Shown here in pieces: positions 21,002 to 30,073 of a DNA stretch of 64,000 nucleotides. The position numbers and the translations under genes are program-made. Numbering within the stretch: the stretch's first letter is position 1; every line of letters starts with the position of its first letter. The stretch spans positions 29,217-93,216 of the forward strand of contig JAFLDO010000018.1 of the NCBI GenBank assembly GCA_017302455.1, given 5' to 3'. The notes below the pieces were generated by a model, which saw only the letters and a program-made list of their open reading frames with translations, was not told where the DNA came from and made no database searches. This stretch comes from Accumulibacter sp. (GTDB lineage Bacteria; Pseudomonadota; Gammaproteobacteria; Burkholderiales; Rhodocyclaceae).

Positions 21002-22759
21002 TTGGCACTCACTCTACTCGGACTGTCCGGCGCGCTGACCCACGACCCTTCGGCAGCGCTCTACATCGACGGCAAGCTCATCGCGGCGGCTGAGGAGGAG
21101 CGCTTCGTTCGCGACAAGCACGCCAAGAACCGCATGCCTTACGAAGCGGCGAAGTTCTGCCTGGAATTTGCCGGCATCAGGCCTGCCGACGTTGACGCGG
21201 TAGCCATTCCCTTTGCACCGATCAGCCTCGCCGAACCGGCGCGCTGGCACTACGCCCGGCGCTACTGGTATGCCCCGGATCGCGCGCTCGACGCGCTCAT
21301 CACCGGCAACCGGCGCTTCCACCGCTACCGGAAGCGCATCGCCTGGTGCCTGCAGCAACTGGGTTTCGACCTGAAAAACACGGAGATCGTGCCGGTCGAG
21401 CATCACCTTGCGCACGCGGCCAGCGCCTACCATTGTGCCGGCTTTGCCGAGAAGACGGCGATTCTCGGTATCGACGGCAAGGGAGAATACGCCACCACTT
21501 TCTTTGGTTACGGCGAGAACGGCAGGATTCACAAGATCAAGGAGTTCTACGATCCCGATTCGCTGGGCGGGCTTTATGGCGCGCTGACCGAGTATCTAGG
21601 TTTCGAAATGCTCGACGGCGAGTACAAGGTGATGGGCATGGCGCCCTACGGTGACGCCGCCCGCTACGATTTCTCGCGGCTGGCGCGCTTTGCGAATGGC
21701 GAACTGAGGGTCAACACCGACTACGCGAACGTCATCGGATTCCGCCGCTACAAGGAGAAGGGGAAAGGCTACTACTTCTCGCCCAAGCTCGTCGACTGGC
21801 TGGGTCCCAGGCGTTCTGGGGACGTCGCCGACGACCCCTACATCCATTACGCGGCGAGCATGCAGAAGCTCTTCGAGGATCTGTCGCTACAGATGCTCGA
21901 CCACTACCTCGGCGACATCCTGCGGGAAACCGGTCGGCTTGCGTTTTCCGGCGGCGGCGCGCTGAACGTCAAGCTCAACCAGAAGATCATCGCCCGCCCG
22001 GATGTCCGCGAACTCTTCGTGCAGCCGGCATCGGGCGATGCCGGAACGGCGGTGGGCGCTGCGGCGTACGTATCGGTGCAACGCGGCGTCCCGGTCGAAA
22101 AGATGGAGCATGTGTACCTTGGTCCGGCCTACAGCAACGAAGACGTCATCGCCGCCTGCGCCCGCCACCCGGCACGACCCCGGTGGCAGGTGGTGGACGA
22201 CGTGCCGCGACATACCGCCGGCCTGTTGGCGGCCGGGAACCCGGTCGCCTGGTTTCAGGGACGCATGGAATTCGGTCCGCGCGCGCTCGGCGGCCGCTCG
22301 ATCGTCGGCTGCCCGAGCGTTGCCGGCGTCGCCGACCGGATCAATGCGCAGATCAAGTTCCGCGAGCGCTGGCGTCCGTTCTGTCCGAGCATGCTCGACA
22401 CTGTCGGCCCGCAAATGCTGGGCAGCGCGCATCCCGCGCCATTCATGACCTTCACCTTCGAGGTGGCCAGTGGCTGGAAGGAGCGCGTCCCGGAAGTCGT
22501 ACACGAAGATGGCACCTCGCGCGCGCAGGTGCTGCAGCGCCAGTTCAACCCGCGCTATTATGACCTGATGGTCGAAATGGAGAGGCTGACCGGCAACGGC
22601 GTCGTTCTCAATACCTCGCTCAACCGTCGCGGCGAACCGATGATCTGCTCACCCACCGACGCGCTCAACATGTTCTTCGGATCCGACCTGCAGTATCTGG
22701 TAATGGAGGACATTCTGGTCGTCAAGGCAGCCGACGAAGGCCCGCCGCAGTCCCGGTGA
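21002..22759 (+). CDS. NodU/TobZ-type O-carbamoyltransferase
   Basis: 585 residues of the carbamoyltransferase family that moves carbamoyl from carbamoyl phosphate to hydroxyls of sugars or antibiotics. The N-terminal Kae1-like part has LGLSGALTHDPSAALYIDG, AAEEERFVRDKH and VEHHLAHAASAYHCAGF with metal/adenylate-binding histidines; SGGGALNVKLNQKI follows; the C-terminal YrdC-like part has MEFGPRALGGRSIVGCP. The start is a TTG (21002) with no strong Shine-Dalgarno, chosen because the conserved N-terminus begins there. Its position after an LpxL-like gene suggests modification of a cell-surface glycan or lipid A, unproven. Confidence 0.88.
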   Translation: MALTLLGLSGALTHDPSAALYIDGKLIAAAEEERFVRDKHAKNRMPYEAAKFCLEFAGIRPADVDAVAIPFAPISLAEPARWHYARRYWYAPDRALDALITGNRRFHRYRKRIAWCLQQLGFDLKNTEIVPVEHHLAHAASAYHCAGFAEKTAILGIDGKGEYATTFFGYGENGRIHKIKEFYDPDSLGGLYGALTEYLGFEMLDGEYKVMGMAPYGDAARYDFSRLARFANGELRVNTDYANVIGFRRYKEKGKGYYFSPKLVDWLGPRRSGDVADDPYIHYAASMQKLFEDLSLQMLDHYLGDILRETGRLAFSGGGALNVKLNQKIIARPDVRELFVQPASGDAGTAVGAAAYVSVQRGVPVEKMEHVYLGPAYSNEDVIAACARHPARPRWQVVDDVPRHTAGLLAAGNPVAWFQGRMEFGPRALGGRSIVGCPSVAGVADRINAQIKFRERWRPFCPSMLDTVGPQMLGSAHPAPFMTFTFEVASGWKERVPEVVHEDGTSRAQVLQRQFNPRYYDLMVEMERLTGNGVVLNTSLNRRGEPMICSPTDALNMFFGSDLQYLVMEDILVVKAADEGPPQSR

Positions 22760-22913
22760 GCCTCCAATCGCCCGCCGACCCGTATGGGGACGCTGCTCCT
22801 GGCGGCGGCATCCCGCCCGTCCGGCTTGCCTCCGAGCACAGGCCGCAGCCCCCACTCGTGAGCCCTTGCGGTGGACAGCGGTGGCAACCCAGATAACACT
22901 TGACATCGGGGAA
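22760..22913. other. Intergenic region upstream of pgk promoter
   Basis: Between the carbamoyltransferase stop and the pgk promoter I see no gene. A TTGACA at about 22900 has no matching -10 box at the right distance and is probably fortuitous. Confidence 0.4.
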
Positions 22914-22942
22914 TTGACTCCGGCAGCGGCGCCAAGGATACT
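22914..22942 (+). promoter_or_regulatory. Sigma-70 promoter of pgk-tpiA
   Basis: TTGACT (22914-22919), 17-base spacer, GATACT (22937-22942). Good match and spacing. It leaves a leader of about 155 bases before the pgk start. Confidence 0.65.
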
Positions 22943-23047
22943 TCGTCTGCGTGGTTGAAAACGCCTATCCAACTTGCTTCATGTGCTCAACGCAGTGGCT
23001 CGAGGTGCTCGCTTGAGGAGTCGTTCTGCGGCCAATACGGAGGCACC

Positions 23048-23158
23048 ATGCCATTTTCCATCCTGATTCCAGCTTTTTTCAACACCATCTCACTGTCGAG
23101 GAAATCATGTCCAAACTGTTCATCGAAGATCTCGCCCTCGAAGGCAAGCGCGCCCTGA
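23048..23158 (+). CDS. Possible leader ORF overlapping the pgk start
   Basis: ATG 23048 follows GGAGG with a 4-base gap, a stronger ribosome site than most genes nearby have. It would encode 36 residues ([18 protein letters not shown] at the start) and end inside pgk in another frame, passing through the pgk start at 23107. It is hydrophobic at its N-terminus and unlike any protein I know. It could be a translated leader that affects pgk translation, or chance. Confidence 0.3.
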   Translation: MPFSILIPAFFNTISLSRKSCPNCSSKISPSKASAP

Positions 23159-24363
23159 TTCGCGTTGATTTCAACGTCCCTCAGGACAAGGTGACCGGCG
23201 CCATCACCAACACCAAGCGTATCGAGGCCGCGTTGCCGACGATCAAGTCGGCTCTGGAAAAGGGCGCCGCCGTGATCCTGATGTCTCACCTCGGCCGGCC
23301 CGACGGAAAGGTAATGCCGCAATACAGTCTTGCCCCGGTGGCGACCGCCCTCGAGGGGCTGCTCGGACGACCGGTGAAGTTCCTCGCCGATTGCGTCGGC
23401 CCGGAAGTCGAGGCTGCCTGTGCGCAGATCAAGCCTGGCGAGGTGATCCTCCTCGAGAATCTCCGTTTCCATATCGAAGAAGAAGGCAAGGCCAGCGTGA
23501 CCAATGCCGACGGCAGCGTCACCAAGGTCAAGGCCAGCCCGGACGACGTGAAGGCCTTCCGGGCGTCGCTGACCCGGCTCGCCGACGTCTACATCAACGA
23601 TGCTTTCGGCACCGCTCACCGTGACCACTCGTCGATGACCGGCGTTCAGTTGCCCGAGCGTGCGGCGGGTTATCTGATGAACAAGGAACTGGCGGCGTTC
23701 TCGGCCGTTCTCGAGTCGCCGCAGCGCCCATTGCTGGCCATTCTGGGGGGTGCCAAGGTCGCCGACAAGATTCAGTTGATCAACAATCTCCTCGACAAGG
23801 CCGACCAGATCATCATTGGCGGCGGCATGGCCTTCACCTTCAAGAAGGTTCTCTCGGGAATGCCGATCGGCAATTCGCTGTTCGACGAAGAGGGCGCCAA
23901 GCTGGTGCCCGGTCTGATGGAGAAAGCGCGGGAAAAGGGCAAGGAGATTCTGCTGCCGGTCGACTTCATCATCGCCGACAAGTTCGACGCGGGGGCCAAT
24001 ACCGGTAGCGCCAACGACGTGGACGGGGTTCCCGACGGCTGGCTCGGGCTCGACTGCGGTCCCGAGTCGACGAAGATCTTCACGGAAGCGATCCTCAAGG
24101 CCAGAACCATCATCTGGAATGGCCCGGCAGGCGTTTTCGAGTTCGAGAAATTCGAAGCCGGCACCAAGGCCATGGCCGACGCGGTCGTCCAGGCCACCGC
24201 GGCGGGCGCGATCACCGTCATCGGCGGTGGCGATACGGCCACGGCCGCCAAGAAGTATGGCGCCGACAAGAAAGTCACGCACAGTTCAACCGGCGGCGGC
24301 GCCTCCCTCGAGTACCTCGAAGGCAAGATCCTTCCCGGTGTCGCCGCCCTTTCCGAGAAGTAA
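23107..24363 (+). CDS. pgk: Phosphoglycerate kinase
   Basis: Glycolytic/gluconeogenic enzyme interconverting 1,3-bisphosphoglycerate + ADP and 3-phosphoglycerate + ATP. 418 residues with the signature [53 protein letters not shown] and the C-terminal [13 protein letters not shown]...[20 protein letters not shown] precedes the start. It is followed after 73 bases by tpiA, with a GC-rich hairpin between, and both are probably read from the promoter at 22914. Confidence 0.97.
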   Translation: MSKLFIEDLALEGKRALIRVDFNVPQDKVTGAITNTKRIEAALPTIKSALEKGAAVILMSHLGRPDGKVMPQYSLAPVATALEGLLGRPVKFLADCVGPEVEAACAQIKPGEVILLENLRFHIEEEGKASVTNADGSVTKVKASPDDVKAFRASLTRLADVYINDAFGTAHRDHSSMTGVQLPERAAGYLMNKELAAFSAVLESPQRPLLAILGGAKVADKIQLINNLLDKADQIIIGGGMAFTFKKVLSGMPIGNSLFDEEGAKLVPGLMEKAREKGKEILLPVDFIIADKFDAGANTGSANDVDGVPDGWLGLDCGPESTKIFTEAILKARTIIWNGPAGVFEFEKFEAGTKAMADAVVQATAAGAITVIGGGDTATAAKKYGADKKVTHSSTGGGASLEYLEGKILPGVAALSEK

Positions 24364-24370
24364 TGCGCGG

Positions 24371-24391
24371 GGCCCCGGGAGTTCCGGGGCC
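24371..24391 (+). repeat. Intercistronic hairpin between pgk and tpiA
   Basis: GGCCCCGG (24371-24378) and CCGGGGCC (24384-24391) form a perfect 8-bp stem with a 5-base loop. There is no T-tract, so it probably affects mRNA stability or differential expression rather than ending transcription. Confidence 0.55.
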
Positions 24392-24436
24392 TGCCCGCTC
24401 GCCCAACCATCCAAGTAACAAGACCCGAGGAAAACC

Positions 24437-25204
24437 ATGCGCAAAATCGTTATCGCCGGCAACTGGAAGATGAACAAGACCGTTGCCGAATCCGTGAAGC
24501 TCGCCGCCGATGTGGTAGCTGCCGCCAGGGACATCAAGAACGTCGTCGTCGCCATTGCGCCCACCTATCTCGCTCTGGCGAAGGTGGCCGAAGTGGTCAA
24601 GGGAAGCAATGTCAAGCTCGCCGCCCAGGATGTCCACTGGGAAAACCAGGGGGCCTTCACCGGCAAGGTAAGCGCCGACATGCTCAAGGAGATCGGGGTC
24701 GACTTCGTCATCATCGGTCACTCCGAGCAGCGCAGCTACTTCGGCGAAACCGACGAGACCGTCAACAAGAAGGTCAAGAAGGCTCTCTCGCTGGACATGG
24801 GGCCGATCATCTGCATTGGCGAAACACTCGCCGAGCGCAAGGGCGGCCAACTCGAGAGCGTTCTCACCACACAGGTGAACGGCGCCTATGCCGGACTCTC
24901 TGCTGACGATGCGCTGCGCACCGTCGTTGCCTACGAGCCGGTGTGGGCGATCGGCACCGGCGTCACCGCCACCGATGACGAGGCCCAGCAAGCACACGCC
25001 TTCGTCCGCGGCCTGCTCGCCAAGCTCTATGGTGATGGCGTCGCCCAATCGATCAGCATCCAGTATGGCGGATCGATGAAACCGGAGAATGCAGCCGGTC
25101 TGCTCGCTCAGAAGGACATCGACGGCGGCCTGATCGGTGGCGCCGCGCTCAAGGCAGACAGCTTCCTGGGCATCGTCACGCCGGGCGAATCGATCAGCAA
25201 GTAA
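24437..25204 (+). CDS. tpiA: Triosephosphate isomerase
   Basis: Interconverts dihydroxyacetone phosphate and glyceraldehyde 3-phosphate. 255 residues with the N-terminal GNWKMNK (substrate Lys), the catalytic His in IIGHSEQR, catalytic Glu in VAYEPVWAIGTG, and ISIQYGGSMKPENA for phosphate binding. GAGGAAAACC precedes the start. Standard length. Confidence 0.97.
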   Translation: MRKIVIAGNWKMNKTVAESVKLAADVVAAARDIKNVVVAIAPTYLALAKVAEVVKGSNVKLAAQDVHWENQGAFTGKVSADMLKEIGVDFVIIGHSEQRSYFGETDETVNKKVKKALSLDMGPIICIGETLAERKGGQLESVLTTQVNGAYAGLSADDALRTVVAYEPVWAIGTGVTATDDEAQQAHAFVRGLLAKLYGDGVAQSISIQYGGSMKPENAAGLLAQKDIDGGLIGGAALKADSFLGIVTPGESISK

Positions 25205-25217
25205 GTTCAGTGGCGTG

Positions 25218-25249
25218 GCCGGCAGGGGCGCCATGCGCACCCCGCCGGC
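25218..25249 (+). terminator. Possible terminator or 3' hairpin after tpiA
   Basis: GCCGGCAGGGG (25218-25228) pairs with CCCCGCCGGC (25240-25249), one bulged A, starting 14 bases after the tpiA stop. No T-tract follows, so it is a weak or factor-assisted terminator at best. Confidence 0.45.
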
Positions 25250-25420
25250 TTCGCGGCAACACTCGGTCAGTCCTTCCGGTCGACTGCCCAGGATCATTGC
25301 CCCGGTCAAGTTCGGCCCTTGTCAGGCGCTGCCTGCCCGGTAAGCGGCAAACGCGTCACCTGCGTTGACTGCAGGCAAACTGTGGTACAACGCCACTCCA
25401 TACGATCCGATGGAGGCAGT

Positions 25421-26281
25421 GTGATAAGCAAGCCGAATCAGCGGCGCTCCGTTTGTCTCGCCATGCTGGCCGTTGGCGCTGTGCCATCGTGCCTCTGGGC
25501 GCAGCCCGTCCGCCCACTGGAAATTGGCGTCCTGCCAAACGTCAGCGCCCGCGTCCTGCTCGCGCACTACCTGCCGATGCGCGAATACCTCGCGCGAGTG
25601 CTGCAGCGCCCGGTCCAGGTTTCCACGGCACTGAGCTGGACCGCGTTTCACCAGCGCACCCTGGACCTCGACTACGATCTGGTGGTGACCGCAGCGAATC
25701 TGGCCCGCCTGGCACAGATCGACCGCGGCTACAGACCCCTGCTTTCCTATGCGCCCAACATCAAGGGCATGCTGGTTTCGGCGAGCAGTCGACCGGTTCG
25801 AGGCGTTGCCGATCTGATCGGACAGACACTGGTACTGTCCAATCCGCAATCGCTGGTCACGCTGCGCGGCATGCAGTGGCTGGCCGAACATGGCCTGCAG
25901 CGCGACCGCGACTTCAAGACGATAGACACCCCCACCGAAGACAGCGTCGGCAGCGTCGTCGCGCGCGGGGATGCGCTGGCGGCGATGGTCAGTGGCGGCG
26001 AGTATCGAGCAATACCCGAAGCGATCAGGGCGCAACTTCAACCAGTGACCACTTTTACCGAGGTTCCCGGCTTTGTCGTCATGGCCAGTCCACGCTTGCC
26101 ACCCGCTCAGACGCGGGCAATCAAGGAGCACTTGCTCAACTTCGCGAACAGCTCTGAAGAGGGAAAGGCGTTCTTTGCCGGCACCGGCTTTACCGGCATT
26201 CGCGATGCAGCGGCCGGGTTGATGGAGTCGATGGACCCCTACGTCGAAGCGACCCGCAAGGGTTTGTTGCCTCCCGGATGA
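25421..26281 (+). CDS. Periplasmic phosphonate/phosphate-type binding protein (PhnD family)
   Basis: 286 residues from GTG 25421, which has GGAGG four bases upstream; longer in-frame starts lack a signal peptide. The N-terminus is a Sec signal (basic NQRRS, then VCLAMLAVGAVPSCLWA, probable cleavage before or near QPV). The mature part has PhnD-like segments: LEIGVLPNVSARVLLAHYLPMREYLARVL, DLVVTAANLARLAQ, LSNPQSLVTLRGMQWLAEHG. No ABC permease genes are adjacent; instead the stop overlaps the start of a GGDEF-EAL protein as ATGA, so it is probably the ligand sensor for that protein. Confidence 0.85.
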   Translation: MISKPNQRRSVCLAMLAVGAVPSCLWAQPVRPLEIGVLPNVSARVLLAHYLPMREYLARVLQRPVQVSTALSWTAFHQRTLDLDYDLVVTAANLARLAQIDRGYRPLLSYAPNIKGMLVSASSRPVRGVADLIGQTLVLSNPQSLVTLRGMQWLAEHGLQRDRDFKTIDTPTEDSVGSVVARGDALAAMVSGGEYRAIPEAIRAQLQPVTTFTEVPGFVVMASPRLPPAQTRAIKEHLLNFANSSEEGKAFFAGTGFTGIRDAAAGLMESMDPYVEATRKGLLPPG

Positions 26282-28743
26282 AGGGAGTCCCGTGGTCAGG
26301 CTGGTCGCTGCGCAGCAAGCTGATCGTTGCCTGCGTCCTCGTCCAGCTTGTCGCGGCGGCCCTGGTGCTGCTGGGTAGTACGCAGCTTCTGCAGCGCGCG
26401 CTGCTTGACCAGGCCAGTTCACAGGCCAAACAGATCGTCGCGCTCCTCGACTACGCGATTGCCGCACCACTCGCCCAACGCGACTACGCGACCCTGCAGC
26501 AATCGCTTGATCTCATCCGCAGCGACGAATCCATCACCTATCTGGTGTTGTCGGACCACCGCGGCAAGCTCATCGCGACGGCCGGGTGGGACGCGGCGCG
26601 CCCATTGCCTTCGCGTGACGAAAAGGGAATCGACCTCGAGCGTCCCGACGCGACCATGCATCTGGCACTACCGGTCAGCCTTGCCGGTCAGCCGCTCGGA
26701 CATGTTGACTTTGGCTTGTCTACGGCAGGGCTGCGCCAGGCGCGGGCCGACTTCCTGCGCCATAGTCTCGGCATCACCGGCGCGGCACTGGCGATTTCGA
26801 TGGCGCTGCTCACGGTGATCGCCTTCGCGATCACGCACCGTCTGACGCGGCTCGCGCACGCCAGTCAGCGCGTCGCCAGAGGCGATCTGGACGCTACCGT
26901 GCCGGTAACGTCGAACGACGAGGTTGGGCGCCTCGGCATCAGCTTCAACGCGATGGCCGAAACGCTGAAGCTGCGCGTTGCCGCACTCGAACATAGCGAG
27001 ACGCAACAGCGGCTGCTGCTCAAGGCGGCGCGTGAAGAACAGGCGCGCCTGACGACACTGCTCGGCGCCATGAACAGCGGCATCATGTTCGTTGGCAGCA
27101 ACGGTCGCGTGATCTACGCGAACGGTGCCTTTGCGCGTATCTGGGCGTTAGCGGACCTGACCACCGGCAGAAGTCTGGCGGAGGTCGTGCCCTTGCTGAT
27201 ACGCCAGACCATACCGGCGGATGCCGTGCACGTTGAAGCGATCCTGGACACCGGGGTCGGGAAAGTGGCCAGGGGCGTCGAACTGCAGACCGTCGACGGG
27301 CGGATCATCACGCAGCGCATGCAACCGGTCGCCGAAGGTTCCAGCGGCAGCGGCTGTATCTGGTTCCACGAGGACATTACACTCGAGCGACAGACACAGC
27401 AGCGCGCTTACCAGGCGCTGCACGACCCATTGACGAAGTTGCTCAACCGGCGCGGGCTCTATGAGGCGTTACAGGCGGCGATTGCGCAGGCGATCGCCGA
27501 CAATGCACCGCTCGCACTGCTGTTCATCGACCTGGACGATTTCAAGCACGCCAACGATGTAGGCGGTCACCGCACCGGCGACGAGATTCTCGTTGCCGTC
27601 GCGCAAACGCTGTCCGACCAGATGCGCAAGGGCGAACTCGCCGCACGACTGGGCGGCGACGAGTTCGCCGTGCTGTGCCCCGGTAACGGCGCGCATGCGG
27701 CGAGTGCGATTGCTGCCCGGCTGGTGGAAGCCGTTGGCGGCCTGCGTTTCGCCGCCGCCGACATGCAGACGCTGCGCATCGGCTGCAGTATTGGGATCGC
27801 GACGTGTCCGAACGACGCGCGTGAGGAGGATGATCTGGTGGCCTGTGCCGACACTGCCATGTATCTGGCGAAACAGAGCGGCAAGAACGGTTGGGCGGTT
27901 TACCATAACGATCCGTTGCGCTCGCGGGCCGAGTCGGCGCGGGTAAACTGGAATGCCCGCATCAACCGCGCCTTGCAGGATCAGCGCTTCGTCCTCCACT
28001 TCCAGGCTGTGCATCGCGCAGCCGATCTGCAGGTGACGTACTTCGAAGCACTGGTGCGCATGGTGGACGAAACCGACCCGAGCCGTCTGATCTCGCCTGC
28101 GGATTTCGTACCGCATGCCGAGCTCAGCGGCAAGGTTCGGCAGATCGATCGCTGGGTCTTTCTGAACTGTGCCCGGAAACTGGCGAGTACCGACCCCTCG
28201 GTGTGCATCGCCGCCAATCTGTCGGCGCGTTCGCTGGAGGATGCAACGTTTCCCGCGTTTCTCGACGACACGCTGCGGCAGCTCGAGGTCGATCCACGCC
28301 GGCTGCACATCGAAGTGACCGAAACCTCGGCGATCAGCGATCCGGCGGCGGCACGCCGGATGATAGACGCACTGCGCGGTCTCGGCTGCGCGGTGTATCT
28401 GGACGATTTCGGCAGTGGGTTCAGCTCTTTCGCGCATCTAAAACTGCTGGACGTCGAGGCCATCAAGATCGATGGAGCCTTCATTCGTGACCTGCACGGC
28501 GACTCGACCAATCGACTTTTTGTCGCCTCGATGATCGAGATCGCGCACCACCTCAAGAAGCTTGCTGTCGCCGAACACGTCGAGGATGCGTCGACCCTCG
28601 ACATCCTGCGCTCCCTCGGCGTTGACCTCGTCCAGGGTTTTCACCTGGGGCACCCCGCTGCGGGCATCAGTGACTCGCGACCACAGGATTGGCTACCGAT
28701 CGCCTCCGCTACGGGCGACGGTGAACTCGGCGGCCCTGCCTGA
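26278..28743 (+). CDS. Transmembrane HAMP-PAS-GGDEF-EAL cyclic-di-GMP signalling protein
   Basis: 821 residues. TM helix 1 (about 15-35), periplasmic region (about 36-155), TM helix 2 (about 165-188), HAMP (about 188-240), PAS (about 255-365), GGDEF (intact motif 459-463 in ARLGGDEFAVL), EAL (motif about 590-592 in YFEALVRMV, plus LDDFGSGFSSFAHLK and AIKIDGAFI). The usual AEGVE is AEHVE. Both the synthase and the phosphodiesterase motifs look complete, so net activity cannot be told. It is translationally coupled (ATGA) to the periplasmic binding protein upstream, suggesting that ligand binding in the periplasm drives c-di-GMP turnover. Confidence 0.92.
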   Translation: MKGVPWSGWSLRSKLIVACVLVQLVAAALVLLGSTQLLQRALLDQASSQAKQIVALLDYAIAAPLAQRDYATLQQSLDLIRSDESITYLVLSDHRGKLIATAGWDAARPLPSRDEKGIDLERPDATMHLALPVSLAGQPLGHVDFGLSTAGLRQARADFLRHSLGITGAALAISMALLTVIAFAITHRLTRLAHASQRVARGDLDATVPVTSNDEVGRLGISFNAMAETLKLRVAALEHSETQQRLLLKAAREEQARLTTLLGAMNSGIMFVGSNGRVIYANGAFARIWALADLTTGRSLAEVVPLLIRQTIPADAVHVEAILDTGVGKVARGVELQTVDGRIITQRMQPVAEGSSGSGCIWFHEDITLERQTQQRAYQALHDPLTKLLNRRGLYEALQAAIAQAIADNAPLALLFIDLDDFKHANDVGGHRTGDEILVAVAQTLSDQMRKGELAARLGGDEFAVLCPGNGAHAASAIAARLVEAVGGLRFAAADMQTLRIGCSIGIATCPNDAREEDDLVACADTAMYLAKQSGKNGWAVYHNDPLRSRAESARVNWNARINRALQDQRFVLHFQAVHRAADLQVTYFEALVRMVDETDPSRLISPADFVPHAELSGKVRQIDRWVFLNCARKLASTDPSVCIAANLSARSLEDATFPAFLDDTLRQLEVDPRRLHIEVTETSAISDPAAARRMIDALRGLGCAVYLDDFGSGFSSFAHLKLLDVEAIKIDGAFIRDLHGDSTNRLFVASMIEIAHHLKKLAVAEHVEDASTLDILRSLGVDLVQGFHLGHPAAGISDSRPQDWLPIASATGDGELGGPA

Positions 28744-28782
28744 ACTGGCGTCGCTTGCAGGAACGCGCGGCCCTGGCTGTCC

Positions 28783-30012
28783 TCAGCCGGCTTCCGACGT
28801 TGCGCGCGCATCCAGCGCGGCGATCCATTCCGCGATCTGCCGGTAGACGCGCGCGTCGTTGAGCAATCCCATGTGGCCGAGTTGGCCGAGCCTGGTGCTC
28901 TGCACGTCACCGGCGATGGCATGCGCGGTAGCGCTGCCCAGCGTGACCAGCCCATCGCCGAAGAACTCGCCAAACGGATGTTCGACGTTCTTGGCCAGAC
29001 TGGCGCCCAGAAAGCGGAACGCCATGTGCTGGTGCGCGAGAAGATCGGCTGGCGCACCCGGACCGTTCCCCAGGTCCTTGATACCCTGGCTGCGCGCGCC
29101 GGCGATCCTGGCGAGTGGTGCCGTGATCGTCGACACGTTCAGCGCCGCCGTCGTCAGCCGACCAAGTCGCTCGACCGGCGAACCGAGGTGTGGAGACCCA
29201 AGGCAAATGAGCATCCGGGTCGCCCGCAGCCAACGCATCTCGGCTTGCGCCGCCTGCTCGCATGCCGCCAGGGCAACCAGGCCTCCCATGCTGTGACCGA
29301 CGATGACGAGATCACTTGCCGGCTGCGGCCAGGCGGCGAGCAATTCCTCGAGCAGGACCGCCAGTTGAGCGCCATTGCGGGCAATCGGCAGGCCGCTGTT
29401 GTAGCGCAGGTAGAGCGGCGAGCAGCCGTGCTCGACGCGCAGCCGACGGCCGAAATGTACCGTGGACTCCGCCGCTTCGGGACCCGGGTCCCAGCTATGC
29501 TCGTCACAACCGAGTCCATGGATGAAAATGCACAGGCGTCGGCCGGTATCGGGAAAGGCACGGCGCAGCGAGTCGGCGTCGAGCGGGACGGCGACGCCGT
29601 TTTCATGGAATGCCATGTCGATCGCCAGGCGGTTGTTGCTGGTGGCGAGGTGATCGCCGAATGCACCATTGACCGCGCTGCGCAGGCCGCTCGCCAGCCG
29701 TCCGGGTACTGGCGGGTCCGGCCGCCGGCGCGTGGCGTGCCTTTCGATCAGGGCCGCGGCTTCGAGCACGCCGCCGCTGGTGTGGTGGATGCCCGCGTAG
29801 ACCCCGGCCAGGATGGCATCGTGAGCGCTGCGCACAAGATGGGTCGGCCCGGAGATCAGCGGAATGCGCCGCAGAATGTCGAAGGACTTGCCGGCGATGG
29901 CACGGTGCATTTCCTTGACGCGCAGCGTGGTTTCCTGCACCGCGGTTTTGGCCGCGTGGCTGTAACCGCTGCTCGGCGCGAGCGGGGCAGGCTGCTTCTT
30001 GCCACTTGGCAT
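28783..30012 (-). CDS. Alpha/beta hydrolase (lipase-like), last gene of the injection cluster
   Basis: 409 residues. The serine hydrolase nucleophile elbow is VGHSMGGL (Ser241), with an oxyanion-type HGLG at 165-168 in CIFIHGLGCDEHSW. The first 90 residues form a separate helical segment (AKTAVQETTLRVKEMHRA...) without signal peptide. The start at 30012 has AAGGA about eight bases upstream; the frame is open further upstream into the subtilase but without features. It lies 61 bases after the subtilase and converges on the GGDEF-EAL gene. It may be a cargo enzyme of the injection system or an unrelated hydrolase; position favours the first only weakly. Confidence 0.8.
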   Translation of the reverse strand: MPSGKKQPAPLAPSSGYSHAAKTAVQETTLRVKEMHRAIAGKSFDILRRIPLISGPTHLVRSAHDAILAGVYAGIHHTSGGVLEAAALIERHATRRRPDPPVPGRLASGLRSAVNGAFGDHLATSNNRLAIDMAFHENGVAVPLDADSLRRAFPDTGRRLCIFIHGLGCDEHSWDPGPEAAESTVHFGRRLRVEHGCSPLYLRYNSGLPIARNGAQLAVLLEELLAAWPQPASDLVIVGHSMGGLVALAACEQAAQAEMRWLRATRMLICLGSPHLGSPVERLGRLTTAALNVSTITAPLARIAGARSQGIKDLGNGPGAPADLLAHQHMAFRFLGASLAKNVEHPFGEFFGDGLVTLGSATAHAIAGDVQSTRLGQLGHMGLLNDARVYRQIAEWIAALDARATSEAG

Positions 30013-30073
30013 GGTTCGTCCTTGAATGTGCTTCCCCGCACCGACCGACAGGACGGCAAGAGACAGACGGCGC

